From the NCBI GenBank assembly GCA_015179045.1, contig WHUZ01000089.1, positions 1-64,000 of the forward strand: a DNA stretch of 64,000 bases, in the 5' to 3' direction. The notes under the pieces are model-generated. The model was not told where the DNA came from. It worked only from the letters and a program-made list of their open reading frames with translations, and did not search any database. Of the stretch, positions 24,235 to 37,033 are shown piece after piece. The position numbers were made by a program, and so were the translations under genes. Within the stretch, counting starts at the first letter, position 1. Each line of letters opens with the position of its first letter. The DNA is from Kalaharituber pfeilii. Taxonomy: Eukaryota; Ascomycota; Pezizomycetes; Pezizales; Pezizaceae.

Positions 24235-25394
24235 TCATAATACAGAGCTGGCAGCCCATGCAATTGCACATGCCATCAATGCCCCGCCTCCTATAACTGC
24301 CCTGCCCCATGAATTTTTCTCCTCTACCCTCATCATTCTAATTTTCTTGTGCACAAAGGTGGAACTCGATGCCCCCTTGGTCATCTTCTCATCCATTGCC
24401 GTCCCTGCATCCGGCTTCTTAGACTTTTTCCTTCCTCCATGTTATTTGCCCTGCTGATACATTCTGCATCTGGGCCATATTGCGCAGTCAGATTTGCAGC
24501 CAAGCGGCTCAGCGCTACAAGATCCTCGTGCATCCTCGTGCCGTCCCCATCGACTTCCACGTTCTGCACATCACCAAAGAAATCATTGATGAGCACCTCG
24601 TCCAGTTTCCTCTCGACAAAATCTGTCCGAATCCCTGGGGCTGATTTGATTATTGTCATAGGAATCAAATAGATCTTTCCAGGTATTCTTGGAGTTTGGT
24701 TGGACGTTTTCTCAGGGAACTCGAGATTGTAATAAGTATATCTATCAATGACTGCTACTTCAACGTCGCTGTCCCTATGGTATTACACCATGAGTCAGCA
24801 ATATGTAACGGCTAAGGTATCGTACATACTGACCGAAGGAGAGCTCTGATTCATCTCTGAACTACCCTGTTGCAATAATGTTCGGCGAGTACATTTTCGA
24901 ATACATGGTATTCGCCAGACAGGTATCAATCTTAAATAGCATCTCATGATATCTCTTCTTCTCCCACATCTGCTGAAAGGCATCTGCCAAATCAAAAAAG
25001 CACTACTTTCCTCTGCATCCTGGAATTTCAGAAATCCATTACCCCCATGCCAGTCATATATATGAAGATATTACTTCGATCGTCTATAAGCAGCCATACT
25101 CCTCGGCGTAAACGATGCAACCCTGTCTGTCAACAGCCTGATGAAGTTTTCAACATATCCACGGTAATCGACCTCAATATTGTCTCCATAAAGGGCAAAA
25201 GCACGGTCGGCGTTATTATAGACAGTATCCGGAAAGGCATTCCAAGGGCTACATGCAACGTCATCAGATAGCATCATAATGATCTGAGAGTCTGGGATCC
25301 CGAGGCGCTTTATTATACGGTACATGGACAAGACATTGGCCAGGTGGCGGTAATTGAACCAAAACCGGGACTTTCCGACAAGAACCGCCCAGTT
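24235..25394 (-). pseudogene. GPI8: GPI8 (PIG-K) GPI-transamidase catalytic subunit pseudogene
   Basis: GPI8 is the caspase-like C13 protease that attaches GPI anchors to proteins in the ER. Pieces in changing frames on the minus strand follow the family order: NWAVLVGKSRFWFNYRHLAN, YRIIKRLGIPDSQIIMMLSD, VYNNADRA, GDNIEVDYRGY, ENFIRLLTDRV, DDRSNIFIYMTG, FLKFQD, DLADAFQQMWEKKRYHEM, IDTC, MYSPNI, DSDVEVAVIDRYTYYNLEF, APGIRTD, LDEVLINDFFGDVQNVEV, and a C-terminal hydrophobic segment ending in TGA at 24237-24235. I count at least five frameshifts, one at the catalytic-His motif TGHGG (near 25048), plus loss of about three residues in RGY(EVT)VENF. The N-terminal signal-peptide region is missing. 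A 51-nt GTATGT…ATAG segment near 24780-24830 looks like a surviving intron, which argues against a simple retrocopy. The gene is normally essential, so an intact copy is expected elsewhere. Confidence 0.85.
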
Positions 25395-25934
25395 GTTAGT
25401 ATGCTTCGCTGAAACTGTGAGCGAGAGTCATGTTGAAAGCAATGCGATCCAACAGAACATGCGGAGGCCACATTCCGGTCTGCGGTAGGGTATAATCATT
25501 ATAGATTGAGCATTCGATTTTGTGAAGATGCTTGGTGTTTGGAGTGGTGCTCAGAGATATGATAGGACGTACAATAACCAAATCTTTGGTTTGTTTGGTG
25601 GGACAAACATGCCACAACCAGAGGAAGTTTGGCTTACTACAGCAGCCAACCAGACTTCTAAAGCCTAAGACTATGTAGCCACTAAACTGCGGCAGACCGG
25701 GGTCATTGCAGCAGCCCCTCACAGCGTCAATGTATGTACCGAAACTATTTACACGCCGAATTATTTTCTCTCCTGCGCATCATACTTGGCTTAGGTTGCT
25801 TGCTTCATGGCAGGGCCCTCGCCGAGGTCATATTATATGAGGGTAACACGTAGCCTTTATTGACTGCCAAATTAGGATGAAAACAGAGAGCCTCACCAAG
25901 GGTAAGAATTAACGCGAAAAAACAAAACAAGGTT

Positions 25935-26110
25935 GCGCCGGTTCCAACTACACATTCACCATTGGTGGAACCGGAGCGTTACAGTCCGTCTCATTATAAT
26001 GTGCTAAACATCTCCCCTCCACAGCTCGGATTCGAACCAGAGCCCTCACTTCTACACCCCTCCATGGCGCTTCACCATGTTATGGCGTCAGGTCGGCGGA
26101 GGAAAAAAAA
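25935..26110 (-). repeat. Possible tRNA-derived SINE or tRNA relic
   Basis: On the minus strand a perfect B-box GGTTCGAATCC (26026-26036) follows an A-box-like TGGTGAAGCG (about 26072-26081) at tRNA-like spacing. Acceptor-stem pairing is absent and the T-stem has a mismatch, so this is not a working tRNA gene. Downstream, near the 3' end, a 9-bp hairpin (CCGGTTCCA/TGGAACCGG, 25938-25984) precedes a T-rich stretch on the minus strand. The layout fits a Pol III-type SINE, but only one copy is visible here. Confidence 0.35.
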
Positions 26111-27975
26111 AAAATTTTCTTTGCGCAAGGCTCTCTTCCTAGAGACATTGCCAATCACAACGTCTACAGGCGGCTTTACCGAGTGTCAGCTTAGGACAGT
26201 TTGTTAGGCATCAGAAACCACTTTAATGACAGTGTTTTGGAACCGCACATGGAGCAGGTCCGAAATAAATATGGGGCCGATAATTACTTGCACTTGAGCA
26301 TCACTTGATAAGGCCGCCGTAAATTAAGTTACATGTGCTGATATTGCTGTGCCTCAGTCATGTGCCAATTCCCCGTGCTCGGGTTCACATTGGGTATCCT
26401 GATTCCATTCCGGACTGCGCCATCACCCTACTTCTTGATGATATGCTCAATTCGCCCTGACACGCTTTATTCTGTAGAAATGCCTCTTGTACCATTGAGC
26501 TCCCTGTGGAGCTGTTCATGCATTGCCGGCGCCTTATGCGCACTTCCGGCCCGAGTGTACGATATTTACTTGCCGCACACCGGACGAAACCTGAGATCTG
26601 AGACGACGTACTGTACAACTGCACGTTGTCGAGCGCTGCACCTGCATGAAGTCAGTCCCACTGAAGTAATAGCCCCTTAGCTCTAACTCTCGCATTACCA
26701 GCGCATATGGCCGTCTAGCTGAATGGACCATGCAAAATCTAGGATCATGCTACCTCAGGATCGAGTGGAGCTGTGAACAGCACATATGCGCGCTCTGTGA
26801 GGCATTCGCAGCTTAGCTGGACGCTCCATTCTCGCGCTAGACGCCGAACCGTGATAGCAGCCCTCAGGTCGTGATGTCAGAGGCATCTCCTCGTGGCATG
26901 AGCACATACAACACACAGATTTGTATGCACCGGAACTCAGGTAGTGCAGCGCCCACTTGGCGTACGCGCCTGATCTCAAGAATTTCCTGCTTTGCTTTCT
27001 CGTAGCCTTTGCGATATGCTTATCTGCACTGCAGCCCCGATATACGTGCAATATCGTACTGCGACCCTAGCTGAGCACGGGGGCCTAATTTGATGTGATA
27101 TCGCACGCACTCCATCTTGCGTGGTGCCTGCGCGCCCTGCGACATGGCGCTCTCGCTCGCGCCCGCTGCTGCGGTCGACAGAGTTGCCCGTTCGGGCATG
27201 CCCAAGTGGGTACTTGAGTTCGAGTGTGACCGGCGCAAGACGCTCGCCCGCATTTGCCCCGCCAGAGAAGTTCCATGCGCCTCGAAACAACGATTAGAGC
27301 ATACGCCTGCTCCCTTTCGTCCCCTCCCCTCCCCCCCCCCTTACGTTCTCTCCACCTCCTCTGCCCCTCTCCTGCTACACCTACCGCCCCCTTCGTGCCC
27401 CCGGCCCCCGCTCCCCCAATGCATCCCAGTCAGAGACACCCAGATCAGATCTTTCTCCAATCTTGCGTCTTCCTCTGCCCCCATCCGGCCGTACAGCGCT
27501 GTATACGTATGCCGCAAGTATAGGTACGTCGTGAGATCAATGGCATGTTGTGACGCTCATTGACCGTAAATCGCCATATTCCCAATCCCCAATCTCACAA
27601 TCTTTACTACTCCCATTGTACTGGTATGTGTGTTCAATTCACCCCACTTCCATATCCCATCTGCGCCTACGCAGGTGTACGAGTACAAGCACTTTAGCTG
27701 CCTTGTGTGCTGCACACCTCGTGTGCAATTGGTACCAGGGAGCTGCTTTAGTTTTAGGCTTGACTTAGCTAACCAGGCAATAGAGAAAGACACTAAGCAA
27801 CAGCCCGCAACAAACGACAATAACACCCGCATACTCTATCGCAAACAGCACACACAACAAAGCACTTCCGGATCTAATTCAATCGAACCTAAATTCTGCT
27901 TGTCGCAACTAGGTTCCAACGCATACCTACATACACATCCCTCCCATTGTCGTACCCCAACTGCATTCACACAAT
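26111..27975. other. Intergenic region; no supported gene
   Basis: Only short frames without recognisable motifs. 27.3-27.45 kb is strongly C-rich. The last few hundred bases are the promoter and 5' side of the CX9C gene. Confidence 0.45.
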
Positions 27976-28583
27976 ATGCCGCGGCTGCCGCAACAAGCTC
28001 CAATTCAAAGACCAATCGAGAAATTCGCAAAAGCAGTAGCAAAGTGCTCTCCGGAGGTAAGTAACTACTCCGCCTGGTCCCTACGCCCTCCCCTCTCTTC
28101 CGCTCCTTCCTCCTCCCTCTTCCTCTCTTTAGCCCACCATTTGAATCACACGTAGTTCTTCCTTCTCTGCCCCTCCACTCAGAGAAAACCCTCATTTACC
28201 CAATGCTGGGATTTTTGATATGTCTCTACTTTGCTGGATATCATCCTCCCCTGTACACATATGGACTTGGTCTTTCATATATGTGATTTCTAGGCATCAG
28301 AATACGGGAAATGCATCGTTTCGGACTACAACAATGTGTACAAAGATAAGTGCCTCAATGCCTTTCTTCGGTTGAAGGAATGTGTTCTGGTAAGTCTTAG
28401 CTCCGCACTGGTCACCGTCTTCCTTCTTCCCTTCCAAGAGGAATACAGAACAGTTTTCCTCTCCTGTATTAGTTTCTTGGCTACGCATCCCCACATGACT
28501 ACAGGGACTGTTTCTGAGTCTGCACATTGAAGCCTTACTGACAGCATGTCATGTCAAACCAGGACGCACAAAGAAAGCCTTAG
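27976..28583 (+). CDS. Small twin-CX9C mitochondrial protein (NDUFAF8-like)
   Basis: Three exons (27976-28056, 28294-28389, 28563-28583) give about 65 residues: a basic N terminus, then KCSPEASEYGKC and KCLNAFLRLKEC. Each is an exact C-x9-C, so together they form the twin-CX9C (CHCH-type) helical hairpin. Such proteins are imported into the mitochondrial intermembrane space by Mia40/Erv1 oxidation. The spacing and the words YGKC…V…KD.C…F…L…C resemble the complex I assembly factor NDUFAF8. That name is by similarity only. The first intron falls inside the first CX9C. The last exon is uncertain: the phase-0 join ends …DAQRKP, while the alternative frame downstream reads RTKKALAGKELEKEILVGC and could be the real tail if another splice site is used. 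Confidence 0.72.
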
Positions 28584-28699
28584 CGGGTAAAGAGTTAGAA
28601 AAAGAAATATTGGTTGGGTGCTTTGTAGGATTCATCTTAATAAACGATTATGCAAAAGGGTTCAAATGATATGTGACATGGCTCAGCAGCAAGGGAGGG

Positions 28700-28721
28700 A
28701 AAAAAAAAAAAAAAAAAAAAA
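28700..28721. repeat. Poly-A tract (22 A)
   Basis: A run of 22 A, followed by further A-rich AAAAAG repeats at 28804-28838, in the short space between the convergent CX9C and isoleucyl-tRNA synthetase genes. Confidence 0.8.
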
Positions 28722-29027
28722 GCAAATATCAAACGCAGAACACGCATATCAAAAACAAATGTTCATAAATATCTTTGTCCACGTGCCCTTCTAACGGTTG
28801 ATACAAAAAAAAAAAAAGAAAAAAGAAAAAAGAAAAAAATATCCCATGCAGTAACAGTAAGAATCCAGCTTCTTCTGTAACAAAATTTTGTGAAACCACC
28901 TTGCAAGTACGTGGCAAACAATACATAAATTCAGCTTTCTCTCTCTATAGCAGGAAAATAAATCTAGCCTATACTGAACCCAATCCCCTCATCTAGTCTC
29001 GTTTCCACCCCACCCTCATCTCACAAC

Positions 29028-32000
29028 TCAGAGCTTTAGTAGCCTAAGAATGAAAGTTGCGCCATTGATCTCCTGTTCCTCCTCCATGATGAGGCTTTCC
29101 TTATCCTTGACCTCCGGAATAGTGTCCGCCATGTCAATTACTAGCTCCGTCACATTAGCCTTGTCCAATGGCCTCCGCAGCGCCTTGACGATGTTCTCCT
29201 CCTGGTCCACAAATACATCGCCAAGCCCAATTGGGTCTTTTAAGATATGATACTCCATCTTTACGTCGTCTGTTGGCACCAGTCCCGCCTTCTTCCTCAG
29301 CCTTTGCACGCGGTTGACAATCTCCCTTGCGAGCCCCTCAAGCTGTAACTCCGGGTACAACGCCGTATCCAAGATTGTCAATACGTCATTATCTGTATTA
29401 GCCTCTAAGTCCTTTGTAGCTTCAGACTTAGCCACCTGTCGCAGCACGACAAGGTCCCCTTCCTCAAGCGTGATCCCGTCCACAACGAGTTTCTTCTCCT
29501 CAACGTACTTCTTGCACTCGGCGCTACTGAGGCCTGGGAGGGCCTTCCGAACACGCATAGCGTCCTTCTTGAGTTTCTTGCCAAGGACAGGCCAGTCAGC
29601 GTCCACTTGGTAGACGACGTTGTACTTGGCTTCGTCACTGGATAGAATCAGGTCTCGAACATTGAGCTCGGCAAGGATATAGGATTCGAGAGACTTGATG
29701 TCATCGAGGTATTGCTGGTCGGAGTGGATGACAATGAGTGTTTTTAAAGGTGTCTTATATGCATGATTTCTTAGATTAGATACTTCCCGAATCATTGGGT
29801 TGCAGTAGGTAGATAGAAACATACCTTGAGCCCAATTGCTTTCCGATCTCTTGCCACCCTATTCAACTCAATGACCTTCTGCATCCTCCCCACTCTCCTT
29901 TCCACGTCTGCATCGAATAGTTCCGTCCGCACCTCCGGGAAGGTCAAGAAGTGCACGGATCGTGCGTCTATGGGGAGCATCTCCTTAGGGATGTACGGCA
30001 GCAACCGTTGATAGATGTTATCAGAGAGGAAGGGAATAAAGGGGGCCAAGGCGCGGACGAGGATGAAGAGAACCTCAAACAGCGAGTTCAATGCGTGAAG
30101 TGTATCATCTGTGCCAAACTCGCCCTTAAGACGCTTCCTATTGAAGCGGATGTACCAATTCGTAGTGTTGTCGATCATCTCAAGGAGCTTAGGGATGACG
30201 GTGTACAATCGGTATCCTGCCATCTCTTGGTTTACATATGCAAGGAAACTCTGTGCTGCCGCAAGTATCCACCTATCCATGACGTTCCTGCTTCCTCCGG
30301 TGGGTGGCTTGAACTGATAATTAATATCCACCAGTTTCTTCAAAAGCTGCACCTGCCCGTCAAAGAAGTTGTAGCTGTTCCACAGGGGAAGTAAAACCCT
30401 TGTGATGACATCCTTCACTCCCAACTCCTTAAAACGTAGTGGCTCCGCTCTCACGACTGGCGAGTTGATGAGGTAGAGTCTTAGTGCGTCGGATCCATGC
30501 CTGTCCATGATGAGCCCTGGATCAGGGTAATTTTTCAGACGCTTAGACATTTTCTTGCCGTCCTCAGCCAGCACGATTCCGTTGACAATGCAATTTCTAA
30601 ATGGAGAGACTCCAAACAGGTGGGTTCCAAGCACTAAAAGTGTGTAGAACCAGCCACGGGTTTGGTCGAGACCTTCGGCAATAAAATCGGCAGGGTAGCC
30701 CTTCATGAAATCATCCTTACCCTCAAATGGATAATGAGCGCTGGCGTAGGGCATGCTACCTGATTCAAACCAGCAGTCAAAGACTTCCTCGACCCTTCTC
30801 AATACACCCTTGCCCATCTTGGAAGGAATGGTAATGTGGTCAATCTTGTCTCTGTGGATATCTGGAAGATCCCCACAGCCAGAAAGCTCCTGCAACTCCT
30901 TGATAGACCCTACACAGACAATTTCCTCCCGATCATCACTTATCCAGATAGGCAAAGGCGTTCCCCAGTACCTATTTCTGGAGAAATTCCAGTCTCTAGC
31001 ATTGGCAATCCAGCTAGCAAACCTCTTCTCCTTGACGAAGCTCGGAACCCAATGTGACTTCTCAATCTCCTCAAGCATCTTCGGGATGATGTTTTGGATG
31101 CGGATGAACCAGGCTGGCACCGCACGATAAATGAGTGGGGTATCTGATCTCCAACAGAATGGGTACGAGTGGGTAATTTGACTATCAACAATCAATCTCT
31201 TCTTTTCCTTCAAATGCTTTATGATGTGCCTGTCAGCAGCTTTGACATGCATACCCGCAAAGTCTCTGACTTCAGACGTGAAAATACCGGACTCATTCAC
31301 AGGATTGGGTGGATGCCTCTTGTCTGAGATGACTCCGTGTTCCATAGCAACGTTGTAGTCCTCCTCACCAAATGCAGGAGATTGGTGAACGAGGCCAGTA
31401 CCGCTTTCCTGAGTAACGTATGTTGCATTGAGGACTCTGAATCCGTGCTCCTTGAACTCTTCGTAGAAGTAGTCGAACAAAGGCTCGTACCTCCACCCAA
31501 GCATATCCTTGCCCATGATCTTTTCTAAGACCTTAAACTTGACCTTCTTTGGATCCTTATACAGCGTTTTCAAACAAGACTCCAAAAGGATATAGTGGCG
31601 GCCAGAGGCTTCATCCTTGATTTTTATATATTCAAAGTCGGGGTGAACGGCAATGCCGGTGTGCGAGGGTAATGTCCATGGTGTAGTTGTCCAAGCCAGA
31701 AGCTCCGTTGTAGGATCATCAAGGAGAGGGAATGTAACAACTATAGCAGGATCCTGGACGTCCTTGTAATTTTGCTGGGCCTCAAAGTTGCTTAGAGGAG
31801 TGGTACATGCCGTTGAATATGGCATGACTCGGTACCCAAGATAGACCTGGTCCTTGTCGAAGAGCTGCTTGCAGACCCACCATACGCTCTCCATGAACGT
31901 TGGGTACATACTCTGCCGCTCTGTCAAAAAACTATATCTATAAAACACCAATTATGCATGTTTACCTTGTAGTCGTTATCAAAGTCTATCCATCGACCCA

Positions 32001-32668
32001 GTCGGTCAATGGTAGACCTCCACTCCCCAGCATATCGCATGACAATCTTCCTGCACTCCGCATTATACTTATCGATACCCATCTTCAAAACATCGTCTTT
32101 CGACTGGATGCCTAGCATCTTATCGATTTCATACTACCGTAGAGGGTAAGTAATTGAACGAATCCAGATCAGTAACCTATTAGTGCGAACCTCTACCGGC
32201 AAGCCATGTGTATCCCTAAGTCAATCAGCTGCAGTCAATTCTCGCAGGAGCTTTGAGTCCAACCATCCAAACCGCCTTTCCACATTATGCCCTTTCATGT
32301 GCCAATATCGAGGAACAATGTCCTAGCTATTCCATTACCATATATTGAACTACATCTTCATTTCATGCACAAACCTTGATGGTGGACGCACTGTAGGAGG
32401 ATCCATTAGTCAGGTAATCGGCTTATATTTAGATGTCAATGACTTACAGTATATGCCCATAATGCGGTGTACCCGTCGCAAACGGTGGCCCTATCACACG
32501 TCAGATTTACCTCTCTACTCTGCACTAACGGCATTCCTCTCATCCTGTCTCCCTACCATCATAAAACCTGAACGTCGGTTTATCCGCATTCAACCTCAGC
32601 GACTGTTGAAAAGCATCAATTTCCTTCCAATACGCCAATATTCTCTCTTCTTCCTTTGGAAAGTCCAT
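29028..32668 (-). CDS. ILS1: Cytosolic isoleucyl-tRNA synthetase
   Basis: Class I synthetase that charges tRNA-Ile. Eight minus-strand exons: 32668-32557, 32490-32448, 32390-32375, 32322-32264, 32215-32191, 32133-31966, 31912-29825 and 29753-29028. They join in frame to 1,078 residues, matching eukaryotic cytosolic enzymes (about 1,070). The start MDFPKEEERILAYWKEIDAF begins at the conserved N-terminal block. The HIGH-type motif is PHYGHI (residues 46-51). RRFGWDTHGLPVEYEIDK follows, then the CP1 editing domain. KMSKR lies at 595-599, followed by the anticodon-binding and eukaryote-specific C-terminal domains. There is no mitochondrial presequence, so I call it cytosolic. Exons of 16 nt and 25 nt are unusually small. 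In the intron before residue 142 the acceptor must be the second AG (AGCGGCAG), because the first breaks the frame. Confidence 0.97.
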
Positions 32669-33958
32669 GATAGATTGAAAACACTAATGTGCCCTTATGT
32701 TCCTGGATGTGATGTAAGTATCGAGGTACAGACAGTAATGTACCCAATTGCGGTTGAATTGATGTGTTAGGTTGCTTTGGCGGGGTTCAAAAGGTTTAAC
32801 TGAGGGGGGCTTTTCCGTAGGTGAGTCAGGAGTCCGCTTTCCCCAATGCGCTATCGCGCGCCAAGAATATGCCCCCCAGCGCCCAAAGAGGAAGTTCAGA
32901 GCCTATAGGTTTTGGAAATTGGAGATGAACAAACTTCAGCTGAAGGCTCCTACCCCGAACAGAAGAATATGACTATTATGCGTAGTTGGCTTGTTCAGAA
33001 TAAGTCTGAGTGAGAAGATTTGGTATCTCCTGTCACTTCGAGCACATATATGCTGTTCACATACTTGTAGGGTTATAACCAAAGAACTTGTAAGGAATGT
33101 CCAAGCAAGGGAGAAGTTTTAAGGATCCATGATGCATCAAATAATACAATGTCAGGACCGTCCTTAGCACCCTACTACTCACACACCCATTGCTTCCCTG
33201 TAGCACCGAACCATAACAAGTAGCAACAGCGTTCCTTTAGCCACCTGAACTACGAAATAGAACTTATTAGCAAAACTTTGACCTCCGCCACAATTCTCTG
33301 ACAGCTAGCGCCGTCAAGTTCAGCATGACTAAAGCCCGCATTGCTTAACCTCCATAAACAATCCCAGCATGTTAGCTCGTGTACAACATTGATTCTGACA
33401 ATCAGTATCATATCTAGGATGGCAGCCGCAGCAATTGGGACCTCTTCGTTGCTATGACTCAACCTTTTAGATCTAGTCATGCATAATTGACCCTCTCGTC
33501 AAGGCAAAATTTGTCATACGGCCCAGCAGGAAGGTCATATGACAAGTCAAGGGACATATTTGCATTCGAGATGTAAAAAGCTATTAGCACGGAACCACTA
33601 TAAACGAATTCAAAGGCTCATGCTGAGTTTCGATCGACTAGGTATTCATCCCTCATGATGTACCGGTGTTTTAATACCCAAATAGCTAATGTACAGTACA
33701 ATATTCCCGTAATTGAACCCCGCAGAGCACGCGTAAAAGCAAATGAGTTCAAAAGCAAAAAAGCTTTAACACCAGCCGAAAACCTCCCGGACAACCCATT
33801 ATTGAACGTCACATTAAAGCGAGTATACAGTGACGATCTAACAATTCGATTGACAAAAAAAGAAAAGAAAAAGAAAAAGGGTTAAAATATCTTATATGTA
33901 AAAAACGTAACCTAGGAAGAACAAAGCGAGAAAAGATGAGATCGTGGCAAGATGATGT
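32669..33958. other. Intergenic region; no supported gene
   Basis: Between the divergently placed ends of the isoleucyl-tRNA synthetase promoter and the 3' flank of H4. AT-rich, with an AAAAAG-rich stretch at about 33856-33880. Nothing else can be supported. Confidence 0.5.
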
Positions 33959-34416
<458 letters not shown>

Positions 34417-36422
34417 GATTCGGAGATATTAATGAGAATGTGTTTGTGTTGTTTAGGTGGAGACGAGTTGCTGTCGTGGTGTTCGTTGAATTCGGGATGT
34501 GATACTGGGGGAGGAAGAAAGGTGGAGAAGAGGGCGGATGCGTGGGTGTTTTAAGATTCGGTGGGGTGGCTGTTGATGCGAGTAAAATCACTTTTTTGGG
34601 CGGGCACGCACGAGTCCGGAATGGCCATGGCCTTGGAGAATGGGCGAGTGGGGGTTCAGTGGCTGGAATTGGCTCGGCGGGCGTGCCGCAGGCCAAGAGG
34701 GATTAAAATGGGGCAGCAGGTAGCGCATGCAACGCACACGCGCAAGCGGAGAGGGCAGAATGAGCTGGGAGCGCTAGAGCATGATGAGGCTGGAGCTAGG
34801 AGCTTCCCCTAACCCTGCCTGCCAGGGGCAGCATCGCGCCCGGATTCGCCAGATTCGCGACACATTTTATCTCGGGTTAGGGGAGGTACTAGGCCATCCG
34901 AGAAATTACTCGATAGGGCAATACTGCGGAGCCGCAGCGGCAGGAAGCAGGAACCGATCGGTGAGCACGCTGGGCCCTGTATGGGGGAGGGGAGGGAAGA
35001 CGGGACCATCGCTACCGCCCCCTTGTGGTATCGGGCAGGTCGACGCATACTGGATGCCCAATCGTCTGGAGCGTGCAGCTGTACGCACGCATACAAGTGA
35101 AATAGATGCTGAGCGGCTAGGGGGCTCTGTCTACGTGCCATCTAGTTTCAATTTCATGTGTCTTACGACTTGCTTTAACTTTAAAGACTAAGAGATGATT
35201 TTGATATGTTTACTGCATTCACCCTTTTCCCGTATGCTTTAGGTAATAATACTATGAAATGCCGTAAGCTCCCTTTGGAAACTGTTGTGTAGCGCTCCTT
35301 CTCCATCATCGGCTCGGTTGACGCACAATTTGTAGAGCGGCACAAGCGTACACACGCAACGCAGATCTTGTGAAAACGCCAGCAGACTAAGTACACCAAG
35401 CCGCGGCTAGCAAAGTAAAAAACTCGCTCGCGCTCTGTGCGACGCAAGGCAATCGAGGAATGCTTAGAGAGAGAACTTCCCTCTTCTTCTTTGCCGCATC
35501 TGGCATGTGTAGTGAATCATTATGAGATTCTACTCTGGTATTCTGCGTCAAAGCTTTGCCGGAAGCGCTCTGGCAGCTTATAATTGCATGTAATGGAAGA
35601 GCCATGGAACATTGGGCAAGGCATGCAGCTTTTGCCGGCAATCAAGACAAGGCAGATGGGCTTGCAAGGCGGCAGAGCTGTTCAGCTCCTGCCGCCAAGC
35701 AGGGCAAAGTGATGCTGGATCTGTATTCCGCCCTGTATCACGGGTGTCGGGTGTGTTCGCACGCTGATCTAGTCCCCTCCTTTTTACCCCCGATGAAACG
35801 CCTGTGCTACTGTGCTAGCCAACCGGCACGGCCAAGTTCAAAGGCATGGCGGCGACAGCAGACGCAACCCCCCCCCCCCGGCAAGCGTTTGGGCTGGCGG
35901 CCGGTGTGGGTGCGTGGGCGACCGCTGCAAGGGCTCTCTGCCCCATTCCTGGGCGCCCACCATCCCCCCAAGCTCAACCTATGCATACCCTGCACCGCTA
36001 GCTGCTCTCGGCGCGCTGACCTGGACAACACTAGCGGCGTGGTGCGGAGCCTTGGCGTGCCCACCCAGCCCCTCGCCTGTTTTGCAGTTGGCAACTTGGT
36101 CGATTTTCGCCATACAAATTTTTGGCTGTTGCAACGCTCGCTTTCCGTTCACTTTTCCTGACCTTTTTTTTGGTGGGCAAAATCCCGTTGCTTTCGCTTT
36201 TACCAAAGCAACGCTACCCACCCCCCCCAAAAAATTGATGCGAGTCACCGAACCCGCACTAAATTTCTCCTATAAAGAGGTACCCGCCCACCTTTCCACC
36301 TTTCCTTTCTTCCATCCATCTAACAACCACCACACATCCACCCTAGAGAAGCAAACTCGCCACCCTCAACAATCCTTACTTCTGATTTTTTTAAATAATC
36401 AAACGACAAATTTTCATTTACC
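34417..36422. promoter_or_regulatory. Shared H4-H3 divergent intergenic region
   Basis: 2.0 kb between the start codons of H4 (leftward) and H3 (rightward). Divergent histone pairs in fungi normally share cell-cycle control in this space. A TATA-box (TATAAAG, 36271-36277) sits about 150 bp upstream of the H3 ATG. The middle is GC-rich with several unsupported open frames. No transposon ends were found that would explain the width. Confidence 0.5.
36271..36277 (+). promoter_or_regulatory. TATA box of histone H3
   Basis: TATAAAG in the context CTCCTATAAAGAGGTACC, about 150 bp before the H3 start and followed by a CT-rich leader. Typical placement for a highly expressed fungal gene. Confidence 0.6.

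Positions 36423-37033
<611 letters not shown>

Noticed and set aside
24235..25394. GPI8 as a functional gene with introns explaining the frame changes
   Set aside because: Several frame changes occur within a few bases, with no room for an intron, including in the catalytic-His motif; only one segment looks like a true intron.
26020..26100. Functional tRNA gene on the minus strand
   Set aside because: B-box is perfect, but there is no acceptor-stem pairing and the T-stem has a mismatch; kept only as a possible SINE or relic.
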